Notes: generated from the sequence alone by a model not told the origin. Positions 1 through 6,567 are shown, counted from the stretch's first letter. The stretch: 10,785 bases of DNA from Methanocellales archaeon (GCA_021129915.1 JAJOKI010000066.1:1-10785); one strand, 5' to 3'. Made by a program: numbers and translations.

Positions 1-87
1 TACCTCTGCATCGATCTTTTTGAGCTCTGCATAAACATCTCTCGCCTTGCCAATTTCGGCGTTCACAAACGTAAATGTCTTTACCAT
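1..87 (-). CDS. Lrp/AsnC-type ligand-binding (RAM) domain protein, N-terminal fragment
   Basis: Only the first 29 codons are inside the window; the gene continues past the left edge. The ATG is preceded by a strong GGAGGTGA ribosome binding site at 93-100. The translation starts MVKTFTFVNAEIGKARDVYA and goes on to LKKIDAEV. The hydrophobic first strand, then a short turn with GK and a helix ending in LKKI, matches the opening of the small stand-alone RAM domains related to the Lrp/AsnC effector-binding domain. No helix-turn-helix precedes it, so it would be an effector-binding or oligomerisation module rather than a full regulator. Its start lies 13 bases after the stop of the small membrane gene, so the two are probably co-transcribed. 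The family call rests on 29 residues and could be wrong. Confidence 0.6.
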   Translation of the reverse strand, partial: MVKTFTFVNAEIGKARDVYAELKKIDAEV

Positions 88-100
88 TCTTTTCACCTCC

Positions 101-263
101 TTATTTCTCGCTCAATATCATTCTAAGGCTTGGTATAGCTATTATCATCGACACTGCAATTAATATCCAGCCCAATAATCGCCAATCGAGCTGCGGTAGA
201 TAAATTGCTAGGAGCGCTCCGAAACCTATACCAAATATAACCTTTTATTATCTCCTTTTCCAT
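101..263 (-). pseudogene. small two-helix membrane protein, frame broken by one base
   Basis: The reading frame from the ATG at 263 starts MEKEIIK. A clear membrane-protein frame then runs to the TAA at 101-103, containing IFGIGFGALLAIYLP, a DWRLLGW loop and a second hydrophobic stretch ILIAVSMIIAIP. The two frames differ by one base at an AAAA run near 246-249. With one A removed they join into a smooth 53-residue protein with two membrane helices and a short tail ending LSEK. The total of 163 bases is 54 codons plus one, as expected for a single insertion. It could be a sequencing or assembly slip in the A-run, a real frameshift mutation, or less likely programmed shifting. An in-frame ATG at 276-278 is an alternative start; neither has a good ribosome binding site. 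No function is known to me for this small protein. Confidence 0.6.
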
Positions 264-287
264 TTTTAAGAACGTCATAAAACGGTT

Positions 288-371
288 TTATTTGCCAACG
301 ACATAAATAGCGCCCCAAGCCACCAGAGATTGAGGGCACCAATTTAACAATCGGCATTCTGCCAACCACAC
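288..371 (-). CDS. very short ORF with a strong ribosome binding site
   Basis: A GGGAGGTGA ribosome binding site (376-384) precedes an ATG at 371-373, which meets a stop after 9 codons. An overlapping GTG at 369-371 gives 27 codons. The GTG product contains CPQSLVAWGAIYVVGK, a short hydrophobic stretch rich in Trp and Tyr. Its stop lies 9 bases before an in-frame ATG (278) of the next membrane gene, which suggests one transcript. It may be a small membrane peptide, a leader peptide, or the remains of a longer gene. I do not recognise a family. Confidence 0.3.
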   Translation of the reverse strand: MWLAECRLLNWCPQSLVAWGAIYVVGK

Positions 372-385
372 ATTTTTCACCTCCC

Positions 386-416
386 TTTACCAACTCTTTT
401 TTTATCGGATAAATGT
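386..416 (-). promoter_or_regulatory. possible archaeal promoter for the leftward small-gene group
   Basis: On the minus strand an AT-rich box CATTTATCC (408-416) lies about 25 bases ahead of the GGGAGGTGA ribosome binding site. That spacing fits a TATA box serving a short leader. For the rightward gene at 466 no clear box or ribosome binding site is visible, so that gene may be leaderless. Confidence 0.35.
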
Positions 417-465
417 TTGCGCAAGCTATTTGTGATCAGATAACGCTCTAAAGATTGACATAAAC

Positions 466-1305
466 ATGAATCCTACTCACATTGCACGATGCGCCCAAAT
501 CGCCATGCTCTTGGAAGTATCAGCCACGCCAAAGCCCGGGAACGTCGACAGGGACCATGATTTTGCTGACCTTAGATATGAACATTTTTTGGCTTCTGCG
601 ATTGGCGTTAAAGATGTGTTCGAGAGGGCTGCTATGAGCGATAATAAAGTCGGGTCGCTGATCAAGGATGCCGTCGAGGAAAGTACAAAGTGGAGTGGGG
701 GCAGAAACACCCATTTCGGCACGTTTCTTCTACTGGTTCCGCTGATAGTGGCAGCTGGCAAAGGTGATGTCTATACAGCAAATGATATCGTGCACAATAC
801 CACCGCCGAAGATGCTGTCGAGTTTTATAAGGCATTCAAATGCGTTGATGTATATTTGGGGGACATTGACGACCTGAGCGTGAAAGACGCAACTTCGATC
901 GACGAAATTAGGAGGAGAGGATTGACGCTGTATGATATTATGCAGATATCTGCCGAGCGCGATGGAATCGCGCAGGAATGGGTGTGCGATTTTTCAAGGA
1001 CGTTCGCAGGTGCCAGGATGCTAACGAAAAAAGCAGAGGATATGAGCATGAACGATGCCATTGTACATACTTATCTCGCGCTTCTCGCCGAGCGGCCCGA
1101 TGCCCTTGTTCAGAAGAAGTTTGACCTATCAGTGGCAGAAGAGGTTAGTAGAGAAGCGTCTGCGGTGCTGAAGGAAAAAAATATAGATGCCATACGCCGA
1201 TTTGATGATAAATTGGTCCAGAAGAGGATAAATCCCGGCACCACTGCCGACATCGTGGCAGCCTCTTTGTTCGTGCATCTTTTAGAAGGTGATGAAATTG
1301 CATAA
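466..1305 (+). CDS. CitG/MdcB-like triphosphoribosyl-dephospho-CoA synthase family protein
   Basis: The 279-residue product carries the family's N-terminal signature PKPGNVDR (residues 22-29) and the second conserved block GGRNTHFGTFLLL (about 78-90). Characterised bacterial members (CitG, MdcB) make the prosthetic-group precursor 2'-(5''-triphosphoribosyl)-3'-dephospho-CoA from ATP and dephospho-CoA. Archaea have members without citrate lyase or malonate decarboxylase, so the archaeal substrate is unknown and the name should be treated as a family label. The start is fixed by an upstream in-frame TGA at 433-435 with no other start between. There is no ribosome binding site, which suggests a leaderless transcript. 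The 3' end overlaps the DUF447 gene by 14 bases, so the two are probably translated together and work in the same process. No acyl-carrier or lyase subunit is in view. Confidence 0.85.
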   Translation: MNPTHIARCAQIAMLLEVSATPKPGNVDRDHDFADLRYEHFLASAIGVKDVFERAAMSDNKVGSLIKDAVEESTKWSGGRNTHFGTFLLLVPLIVAAGKGDVYTANDIVHNTTAEDAVEFYKAFKCVDVYLGDIDDLSVKDATSIDEIRRRGLTLYDIMQISAERDGIAQEWVCDFSRTFAGARMLTKKAEDMSMNDAIVHTYLALLAERPDALVQKKFDLSVAEEVSREASAVLKEKNIDAIRRFDDKLVQKRINPGTTADIVAASLFVHLLEGDEIA

Positions 1306-1855
1306 TTTTGGTATACAGGATGGCATATCAGAGGTCATTGCTACCACAATATCGAAGGAGGGGGAACTAAATGCTGCGCCGATTGGCATAATCTCGGATG
1401 ACATCACGCACGTGAGATTGTATCCTGATACGCACACATATTCGAACATCAGGGCGACGAAAAAACTTGTCGCAAATGTCGTTAGTGATCCGCTTTTATT
1501 TGTGTTATCTGCACTGGGAGATTTAGGCGAGAGGGAGTTCTATGTGGTCGATGGGTTGCCGGTACTGAGGTGTGCAGACGTCTGGGCATTATTTAAGTGC
1601 GAGGAGGATAGACAAGACAGCTCTTTGATACATTTGCATCTCATAAGGGGCAAGGTCATTCGAAAGAGCGTACGGGCGATAAACAGGGGGACTAACGCCG
1701 TAATCGAGGCGACGGTACATGCCACACGCTACGCAGCTACAAAGGACGGGAAGTACCTTAAGTGGATTGAGCATTACGAGGATGTCGTGAGAAAATGCGG
1801 CGGGGCGCGCGAAAAAGAGGCGATGAAAAAGTTGAGGGAGTTCTTGAAGGAGTAG
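1292..1855 (+). CDS. DUF447 family protein (predicted flavin-binding split barrel)
   Basis: The 187-residue product begins with GISEVIATTISKEGELNAAP, the recognisable opening of DUF447: a strand, a short turn, then N-A-A-P-x-G. Later come IRATKKLVANVVSDPLLFV and a C-terminal helical tail. The fold is related to FMN-binding split barrels such as flavin reductases and pyridoxamine phosphate oxidase-like proteins; the reaction is unknown. The ATG at 1292 has AAGGTG directly upstream. A GTG at 1289 is also in frame but overlaps that site, so I prefer the ATG. It overlaps the CitG-like gene, so the pair forms a two-gene operon. As far as I recall, both families also occur together among archaeal-type genes tied to tetrahydromethanopterin-dependent C1 metabolism; that link is inference here. 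Confidence 0.85.
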   Translation: MKLHNFGIQDGISEVIATTISKEGELNAAPIGIISDDITHVRLYPDTHTYSNIRATKKLVANVVSDPLLFVLSALGDLGEREFYVVDGLPVLRCADVWALFKCEEDRQDSSLIHLHLIRGKVIRKSVRAINRGTNAVIEATVHATRYAATKDGKYLKWIEHYEDVVRKCGGAREKEAMKKLREFLKE

Positions 1856-1871
1856 ACATGGAGAGCCCTTG

Positions 1872-1990
1872 TTTAGTATAGATGATGCGATAATCGCCTA
1901 TGCGGTGATAGAGAAGTTTCCAATTGCTGAAGCCACACTCTTGTCCAATTTTTTATATCACGAACAACTGACGATTTATACTCGATCCAT
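1872..1990 (-). pseudogene. relE: RelE-type toxin remnant, internally deleted
   Basis: Read on the minus strand, an ATG at 1990 is followed, after frame slips, by the segments IEYKSSVVRDIK, then KKLDKSVASA, then WKLLYHRIGDYRIIYTK ending near 1872. These match the beginning and the conserved core strand (R-x-G-D-Y-R-I-I-Y) of RelE/ParE mRNA-interferase toxins. About half of a normal toxin of roughly 85-90 residues is missing between the second and third segments. The final strand and C-terminus are also lost, since the remnant stops close to the end of the DUF447 gene. One frame change lies at the A-run at 1949-1954, where one extra A would restore ...DIKKLDK. The gene cannot make a working toxin. 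It sits directly behind the damaged antitoxin, in the usual antitoxin-toxin order. Confidence 0.72.
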
Positions 1991-2190
1991 CACTTGAAAT
2001 GATTTCGTCATCTTTATCATTCAAACGGATAGTCAGCGGATTCTCGAAGATATGACTTTATCGCCTTGCGAATGATGTATGTCTTAGAGCGCTCTGTAGC
2101 ATTAGCTAGATTCTCCAGCTCATGCACGATTTCATCAGGTAGCCAAACCGAAACAGCGGTAGAAGTGCAAATTGTAATTGCGGATAACAT
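1991..2190 (-). pseudogene. relB: RelB-like ribbon-helix-helix antitoxin with broken C-terminal tail
   Basis: From the ATG at 2190 a 57-codon frame runs to a TGA at 2017-2019. Residues 12-50 form a typical ribbon-helix-helix DNA-binding unit: the strand AVSVWLP, helix one DEIVHELENLANA, and helix two SKTYIIRKAIKSYLRE. The normal tail continues in the next frame as RLNDKDDEIISSDG, a sequence usual for RelB-type antitoxins just after the SYLxExxDY segment. A small deletion near 2025-2028 therefore shifts the frame and cuts off the toxin-binding tail. The DNA-binding part is intact and could still act as a small repressor. The 57-codon frame has no well-spaced ribosome binding site (AGGAG lies 13 bases upstream). 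Confidence 0.75.
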
Positions 2191-2269
2191 GATTGATGTA
2201 AAACTCCTGATAGGGACGAGGAAGTCACTGATGGAAGGCGCCCGTGGTCAACGATTGCGTATAACGATA

Positions 2270-2290
2270 TATTAACGCAATATGTTAATA
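2270..2290. repeat. 7-base inverted repeat at the end of sua5
   Basis: TATTAAC (2270-2276) and GTTAATA (2284-2290) are exact reverse complements, separated by 7 bases. The repeat covers the sua5 stop codon and an AT-rich box (TTAATATAT on the minus strand) that may be the old promoter of the relBE remnant. It could be an operator for the ribbon-helix-helix protein or a weak 3'-end hairpin for sua5. The rest of the 94 bases between the antitoxin and sua5 shows nothing else. Confidence 0.4.
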
Positions 2291-3271
2291 CTGCTTAACA
2301 TCTCCAGATGCTCTGCGCAGCCTGTCCATAATTGCCCTGCCCAATCCAACCTCTGGAACGGACTCGGCATAAATGATGTCCAAACCCGCTGCATCTAACC
2401 TGTGAAGCTGGGTAAAGAAATTCGCCGCCGCCTCCCGCAAATCCCCGCGAGAGGAAAGAACTTCTACCACCTCATAGGGCAATTTCTCTTTTGGGTGCAT
2501 AAACGCCAATAGCCCTACTTTTTTTGGAATTTCAACATTTGGAAATTCAAACTCCGCCTCTTTTAGAATCTTGATGGGGGTTCGCGGCGAGTAGTGGCGG
2601 GGCAACTGTCCGGGTGAACGTGGCTTTGAATAATCGGTCGTGGAAAGTTTTACCTTGCCTATCACCGCCTCCACCTCTTCAAGGGATAGTCCGCCTGGTC
2701 TAAGGATAAGGGGTTCAGCCTCAGTGAGGTCTATGACCGTGGATTCCACGCCAATAGGACATTTTCCACCATCCAGTATCATATCCACCTTTTCCCCTAT
2801 CTGCTCCCTAACATGCCCTGCAGTCGTTGGGCTTAAATAGCCAAAAGGGTTGGCGCTTGGAGCAGCTATGGGCGCCCCCGCCTCTTTGATAAGGTTTAAA
2901 GCCACTGGATGTGCCGGCATCCGTATAGCCACCGTTGAAAGACCAGCGGTTACGATATCGGACACGACTTTTGATTTGGGCAGTATTATGGTAAGCGGCC
3001 CTGGCCAGAACCTTTCAATGAGTTTTTCAGCCTTTTTATTTGGCGAATGGCATAAGTGTTCGACCTCGAAAAAATCCGCTATATGCACTATCAGCGGATC
3101 GAATCGAGGCCTGTTCTTCACCTCAAATATCCGGGCAACCGCCTGCGGATTCAACGCATCGGCTCCAAGTCCATATACCGTCTCTGTGGGAAAAGCTACT
3201 AAGCCGCCCTTTCGTATGATATCGCCCGCGTCCTGTAGGGCTTTTGGTGTAGCCTTAACGACGTTTGTCAT
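2285..3271 (-). CDS. sua5: L-threonylcarbamoyladenylate synthase (Sua5)
   Basis: The enzyme makes threonylcarbamoyl-AMP from threonine, bicarbonate and ATP, the first step of the t6A37 modification of ANN-decoding tRNAs; KEOPS then transfers the group. The 328-residue product has the YrdC-type domain at about 10-200, with FPTETVYGLGADA (27-39), the KxR motif in KNRPRFDPL (52-60) and the SxN motif SANPFG (139-144). After a linker with SPGQLPRHYSPRTPI, a C-terminal Sua5 domain follows. This is the full two-domain length, unlike the shorter TsaC type. The ATG overlaps the purC stop in a TCAT/ATGA arrangement, so translation is probably coupled. It is the last gene of a four-gene minus-strand operon. 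Confidence 0.95.
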   Translation of the reverse strand: MTNVVKATPKALQDAGDIIRKGGLVAFPTETVYGLGADALNPQAVARIFEVKNRPRFDPLIVHIADFFEVEHLCHSPNKKAEKLIERFWPGPLTIILPKSKVVSDIVTAGLSTVAIRMPAHPVALNLIKEAGAPIAAPSANPFGYLSPTTAGHVREQIGEKVDMILDGGKCPIGVESTVIDLTEAEPLILRPGGLSLEEVEAVIGKVKLSTTDYSKPRSPGQLPRHYSPRTPIKILKEAEFEFPNVEIPKKVGLLAFMHPKEKLPYEVVEVLSSRGDLREAAANFFTQLHRLDAAGLDIIYAESVPEVGLGRAIMDRLRRASGDVKQY

Positions 3272-4296
3272 ATCTTTAGAGCCTCTTCTATATCCTTCAA
3301 TAACTCCTTCAAAGGGGGCAGGTCTTTAAACCACGTCCTTTGGGTCACCTCATTTGTGACGGCGCAATAAACCTGAGAAATCAGAAGTTTTAACATTTCG
3401 GGAAGCGGCTCCGGATTAAGCTCACACATCTCCCTCCAATGTTGCCTGTCCTTCTTTTTAGCCTTCTCAACCGCATGGTGCCACTCTGTCTTGCGGTAGT
3501 AAACTCGAGCTATCTCCTTGCTGACAGGGATTCCATCGAATGTGAAGCGGCACTCATCCAGGGTTCCAAGGACGTCGACCAGCATAAAACATCGTTTTAA
3601 ATCAAAACCAAATTCTAGTTTTCCATCTTCGTTCACCAGCCCAATCTTTGAAAACTCCTTTGTGATGAGGTCGTTGACACCGATCGCAATCCGCTCCATC
3701 TCGAGCATTTCGTCGTCACTCAGACCTGCTATACAGCGGGCTTCTTCACGAGCGAGATATCTATCCGTTATCTCCAATTTGGTAGAATAATCTATGAAAG
3801 GAGAATCCAATTCCTGGTTGGGCAGGGGCGTGATGGAAAGATTTAGGTCAGCAGGGCATATTTCTCCATCTTTGAGGCGCCTGAAAACGCTGCTTCCCGT
3901 GGGCAAAAAATTTCTGTAGATTACCTCAAGAGGTATCAGAAAGCCGCCTTTTTCTTCCCGGTAAACAGAATAATCATAATCAGTGTCCTGGAGTTTGGGT
4001 TTTATCACGCGCAGGAGCTTGATTTCGATTTTATTTATTGGCCTCTTGACATCCGAAAGCCCTTTCACCTCGCCATCTTCCACAAGACCCATGTAATGAG
4101 TGGAAATACCCATCTCCTCAAGTTTTTCAAAAAAATAGGCGCCCAAAAGAGTGGTCGCCTCTCCTTTATATGGTATATGGTCGGGCATCCCTCCCCAATC
4201 AAAGACCGAATATCTATCTGAAAAATGAAACCTTCCTATACCCATCCTCTCTTTTGTCGGCTCCCTCAGAACTTCTAGATCTTTCACGCTCCCCAA
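3268..4296 (-). CDS. purC: phosphoribosylaminoimidazole-succinocarboxamide (SAICAR) synthase, archaeal type
   Basis: PurC joins CAIR and aspartate using ATP to give SAICAR in purine synthesis. The 342-residue product shows the archaeal/haloarchaeal pattern: EPTKERMGIGRFHFSDRYSV near the N-terminus, then FDWGGMPDHIPYKGEA, STHYMG and VIYRNFLPTGSSVFRR. The later blocks STKLEITDRYLAREEA, GFDLKRCFMLVDVLGTLDE and FDGIPVSKEIARVYYRK match the aspartate/CAIR-binding half of SAICAR synthases. The start is a TTG at 4294-4296, nine bases after GGAGG (4306-4310). A GTG three codons on is too far from this site. It begins 17 bases after the radical SAM stop and overlaps sua5 by 4 bases. It is longer than bacterial PurC (about 240 residues), as other archaeal members are. 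Confidence 0.87.
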   Translation of the reverse strand: MGSVKDLEVLREPTKERMGIGRFHFSDRYSVFDWGGMPDHIPYKGEATTLLGAYFFEKLEEMGISTHYMGLVEDGEVKGLSDVKRPINKIEIKLLRVIKPKLQDTDYDYSVYREEKGGFLIPLEVIYRNFLPTGSSVFRRLKDGEICPADLNLSITPLPNQELDSPFIDYSTKLEITDRYLAREEARCIAGLSDDEMLEMERIAIGVNDLITKEFSKIGLVNEDGKLEFGFDLKRCFMLVDVLGTLDECRFTFDGIPVSKEIARVYYRKTEWHHAVEKAKKKDRQHWREMCELNPEPLPEMLKLLISQVYCAVTNEVTQRTWFKDLPPLKELLKDIEEALKI

Positions 4297-4313
4297 TCCA
4301 AATCACCTCCCAC

Positions 4314-4925
4314 TTATCTCACTTTAAACCCGACACCGAGCTCATTCGCGATCCTCTCACACTCTACTATGTTCGCATATCCCCCAACGACGCTCACCCG
4401 TACTTCTGGAATATGTTCTTTGCACTCTTTGATGAACTCGATGATTTTTTCATATGTTGCCCTCCCAAACTTTGGTCTGCACATCTCAAAGTATTTCTTT
4501 GAGTTCTCCGCATTCATGCTTATGGAAATGGAATCCACTCCGGCGTCTTTAAGCTCTTTTGCCACATTTCGAGTGGGGTAGAGCAATTTAGCCTGTCCAT
4601 TGGTGTTCACCCTTAACTTTATGTTAGGATGGCTCTTTTTAACCTCACCTGTCACTTCCAATATGGTATCCAATCTAATCAATGGCTCCCCATAGCCGCA
4701 AAAGACGATTTCTTCGTCCGTAACGCCATCAAGTTCTTTGGATAACTCTCTGAAAATCACATCCGCTGAAGCCTCGCTTTGTAGCCAGAGATCATAACCA
4801 CCTATTCCTCTTGTAAATTTCCTGACGCAAAAAACACAATCGTTGGTGCACTCATTTGTTATGTTCAGATATAATGAATGCTTGTATCTATAAACAACCG
4901 CACCTTTAGCCGACGCTGCTATCAT
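4314..4925 (-). CDS. radical SAM protein, TatD-linked family
   Basis: The 203-residue product has the cluster motif CTNDCVFC (Cys26, Cys30, Cys33, CxxxCxxC) preceded by YLNITNEC. The glycine-rich SAM-binding motif appears as GYGEPLIRLD, and the segment LRVNTNGQA is also typical of the fold. RKFTRGIGGYDLWL just after the cluster is characteristic of the small family usually found next to, or fused with, TatD hydrolases. No substrate is known. The ATG at 4925 is chosen because it follows GGGGGAAG with usual spacing and starts just ahead of the conserved core. A longer frame to 5000 lies wholly inside the upstream gene. It overlaps the amidohydrolase by 20 bases. Here the partner is an amidohydrolase instead of TatD; both are metal-dependent TIM-barrel hydrolases. 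Confidence 0.86.
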   Translation of the reverse strand: MIAASAKGAVVYRYKHSLYLNITNECTNDCVFCVRKFTRGIGGYDLWLQSEASADVIFRELSKELDGVTDEEIVFCGYGEPLIRLDTILEVTGEVKKSHPNIKLRVNTNGQAKLLYPTRNVAKELKDAGVDSISISMNAENSKKYFEMCRPKFGRATYEKIIEFIKECKEHIPEVRVSVVGGYANIVECERIANELGVGFKVR

Positions 4926-6063
4926 AGATGGTTCTTCCCCCGCACATGACTCTCCAAACATTTCTCGCATCCGCCCTATGAACGATCGCCGAGACCACAT
5001 CGCCCAATGGGCTCATATTTCTATGTGGTCTGAGGAATAGGAGGTCAGCCTGTTTTCCCTCCAGTATCACGCCTGAGTCCATGCCCAATATCCTTGCTGG
5101 GTTCAAGGTGACCATTCTAAGTATATCTTTCGCTGAGATCGTCCCTGGGTCTCTGTGAACATGGCTGATGATTCTCGAGAGGAACTCCATCTCCCGAAAA
5201 AGGTCGGGTGAGTTTAACATGACGTTGTCAGTCCCCAGAGCGACCAAGACCCCCTTCTCCAGAAAATCCATGATGGGCGGCACCCCAACCCCGAGGAGGG
5301 CGTTGCAACGGGGACAACATATTATGGGAATGCTTTTTTTGACGATATACCCTATGTCATCTTCAAACGGGTTGGTCACGTGTACAAGAAAACCGGGATC
5401 TAACTTCACAGCTCGCTCAACCTCTGTTTTTCCCGTCAGCGCAAGAGAACGCTGCTGTGAGGGTATGTGCTCTGCGGCATGGAGCGCCAGAGGCAGTCCC
5501 AAGTCTGCAATCTTTTCGAGCGTGGCGTCTGAAAACTCTCCCACGCCGCTCAGCCCGATTCCGTCGCATTCCCTGGCATGCTCATGTACATCATCGACGA
5601 TAGAGGGATTGAGTTTATTTGTAGCTACGTCATCATCCATCTGCACCATGGTGGGCTCATAATATATTTTCGCTTCCTTATTCGCCTGTTTGGACAACGC
5701 GGGGTCATTCGAGAACTCGCAAAAAGAGGTTATCCCGTTGGACATCATCTCACGAACAGCATCGCAAGCCGCAGCAACGAGTTTTTCTTTTGGCGTGCTC
5801 CTCAGGATTTTCTGCTTGTATCCATAAGGAGGTCTTACCAGCTCCTCCAGCGCCATCCCTATGCCGCTCTCCTTTGCAACGGAATCGAGAATATGGACGT
5901 GAGCATTGATGAGTCCTGGTATTATTATGCAGTTCTCTGCATCCAGATCGCCTCTGATGCTGCCCTCGCCAACTTCAGAGATCAACCCATCTTCGACCTT
6001 GATGTACCCGCGGATCAGCTCGAAGTCCGCGCCATAAAGAATTCTCGCGTTGTGGATTATCAT
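4906..6063 (-). CDS. metal-dependent amidohydrolase (cytosine deaminase/adenosine-type deaminase-like)
   Basis: The 385-residue product shows the full ligand set of the amidohydrolase superfamily: HxH in PGLINAHVHILDS (His55, His57), His195 in LALHAAEH, His228 in FLVHVTN, and Asp279 in LGTDNVMLNSPD. The N- and C-terminal segments form the usual small beta-sandwich. Relatives include S-adenosylhomocysteine/methylthioadenosine deaminases and chlorohydrolases, so a purine-like or ring-nitrogen substrate is possible, but it cannot be fixed from sequence. The start at 6063 is chosen because homology begins with MIIHNARILYG. The longer frame to 6111 adds an unlikely stretch crossing the promoter. 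No ribosome binding site is seen, so it is probably leaderless. It is the first gene of the four-gene operon. Codons 9-32 recur at the right end of the window. Confidence 0.9.
   Translation of the reverse strand: MIIHNARILYGADFELIRGYIKVEDGLISEVGEGSIRGDLDAENCIIIPGLINAHVHILDSVAKESGIGMALEELVRPPYGYKQKILRSTPKEKLVAAACDAVREMMSNGITSFCEFSNDPALSKQANKEAKIYYEPTMVQMDDDVATNKLNPSIVDDVHEHARECDGIGLSGVGEFSDATLEKIADLGLPLALHAAEHIPSQQRSLALTGKTEVERAVKLDPGFLVHVTNPFEDDIGYIVKKSIPIICCPRCNALLGVGVPPIMDFLEKGVLVALGTDNVMLNSPDLFREMEFLSRIISHVHRDPGTISAKDILRMVTLNPARILGMDSGVILEGKQADLLFLRPHRNMSPLGDVVSAIVHRADARNVWRVMCGGRTIYDSSVG
5967..6040. repeat. direct repeat, copy A (inside the amidohydrolase gene)
   Basis: These 74 bases match 10712-10785 in the same orientation with one difference (A at 5985, G at 10730). 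The difference is silent, changing TTG to CTG for Leu27. The match stops abruptly at 5966/10711 and is cut by the window edge at the other side, so its true length is unknown. The two copies bracket the hydrogenase locus. Confidence 0.95.
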
Positions 6064-6086
6064 TATAGGTTGGTAGTACAGTTTAT

Positions 6087-6098
6087 CATTAATAAAAA
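6087..6098 (-). promoter_or_regulatory. possible TATA box for the amidohydrolase-rSAM-purC-sua5 operon
   Basis: On the minus strand the box TTTTTATTAATG is centred about 30 bases ahead of the amidohydrolase ATG at 6063. That would give a leaderless or nearly leaderless transcript, in keeping with the lack of a ribosome binding site. A second AT-rich box (TGCATAAATTTG, 6110-6121) lies further out. Confidence 0.4.
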
Positions 6099-6198
6099 GT
6101 AGGATAAACAAATTTATGCATCATTAATCTGGAAGTATGATGAAGGGCTTGACGGGTGGGGGGGATTGTGGTTCTAGAAGAAACAAAAACAGAATAGA

Positions 6199-6210
6199 TT
6201 AGACGTCTAA
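6199..6210. repeat. perfect 12-base palindrome
   Basis: TTAGACGTCTAA reads the same on both strands. It lies between the two G-run repeats and about 40 bases ahead of the promoter-like box at 6248, a reasonable place for a dimeric regulator. A chance origin cannot be excluded. Confidence 0.35.
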
Positions 6211-6247
6211 AAGTCTGCCGGGGAGTATGGGGGGGATTATGACAGGC

Positions 6248-6260
6248 ACAAATTTATATC
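6248..6260 (+). promoter_or_regulatory. promoter-like BRE/TATA box with overlapping inverted repeat
   Basis: ACAAATTTATATC resembles an archaeal BRE plus TATA element. Its 3' part is the left arm of a 10-base inverted repeat whose right arm is at 6313-6322. If used, transcription would start near 6285 and give a long leader covering the two short ORFs ahead of the cytochrome gene. Confidence 0.4.
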
Positions 6261-6480
6261 AAGAATCAGAGAATTGAAAATGCCTTGATTCGTCTCGCGT
6301 GTGCTTGCAAATTTCTTGATATTTGAGAGCGGGGAGCAAGAGGCACACATAGAAAAATTCGGCTTCCCTTAGCTCCACTTGAGAGCATACAATACCGATA
6401 GACCACCCGGGGGAAATACTTATGTTCGTTCAGATATAGATGTTTTCTACAAGGCCAAGGTTTGAGTAACGGGAGTGGTT

Positions 6481-6567
6481 ATGGGGGATGAAAGCGTCAA
6501 ATCTTTCAGTTTTGGAGCATGGTGGACATGGTTATCAGAATTATTGAGCGAATTATATCGGCTTTAA
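6481..6567 (+). CDS. short ORF of 28 codons upstream of cytochrome b
   Basis: The ATG follows GGGAG (6471-6475) with acceptable spacing. The peptide contains FSFGAWWTWLSELLSELYRL, an amphipathic, Trp-rich stretch that could bind a membrane. It ends 27 bases before the next short ORF and reads in the same direction as cytochrome b. It could be a small membrane peptide, a leader, or chance. No family is recognised. Confidence 0.3.
   Translation: MGDESVKSFSFGAWWTWLSELLSELYRL

Larger units (their letters stand above)
6064..6480. other. intergenic region between divergent operons, rich in repeats
   Basis: No convincing longer gene is seen on either strand in these 417 bases. They hold a G-quadruplex-type run (6145-6164: GGG, GGG, then seven G), a perfect 12-base palindrome TTAGACGTCTAA (6199-6210), and two copies of TGGGGGGGATT (6157-6167 and 6228-6238). 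An archaeal promoter-like box ACAAATTTATATC (6248-6260) and a second box AAATACTTATG (6414-6424) point rightward. ATATCAAGAA (6256-6265), overlapping the first box, is repeated inverted as TTCTTGATAT (6313-6322). Together these look like a regulated promoter region for the cytochrome b side of the hydrogenase locus. Confidence 0.45.

Noticed and set aside
2066..2275. Plus-strand 69-codon ORF
   Set aside because: It is antisense to the ribbon-helix-helix antitoxin remnant, has no ribosome binding site and no family pattern.
4926..5000. Longer radical SAM start adding 25 residues
   Set aside because: It lies entirely inside the amidohydrolase gene, while the ATG at 4925 has a G-rich site just upstream and fits the family's start.
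5578..6102. Plus-strand 174-codon ORF
   Set aside because: It is a frame shadow of the amidohydrolase gene, whose catalytic residues are all on the minus strand.
6064..6111. Longer amidohydrolase start adding 16 residues
   Set aside because: The added stretch is unlike family N-termini and covers the likely promoter; homology starts at MIIHNARILYG.
6145..6164. G-run as a tRNA or structured RNA gene
   Set aside because: No cloverleaf, TTC-arm or other RNA-gene pattern could be found around it; kept only as a repeat or regulatory element.
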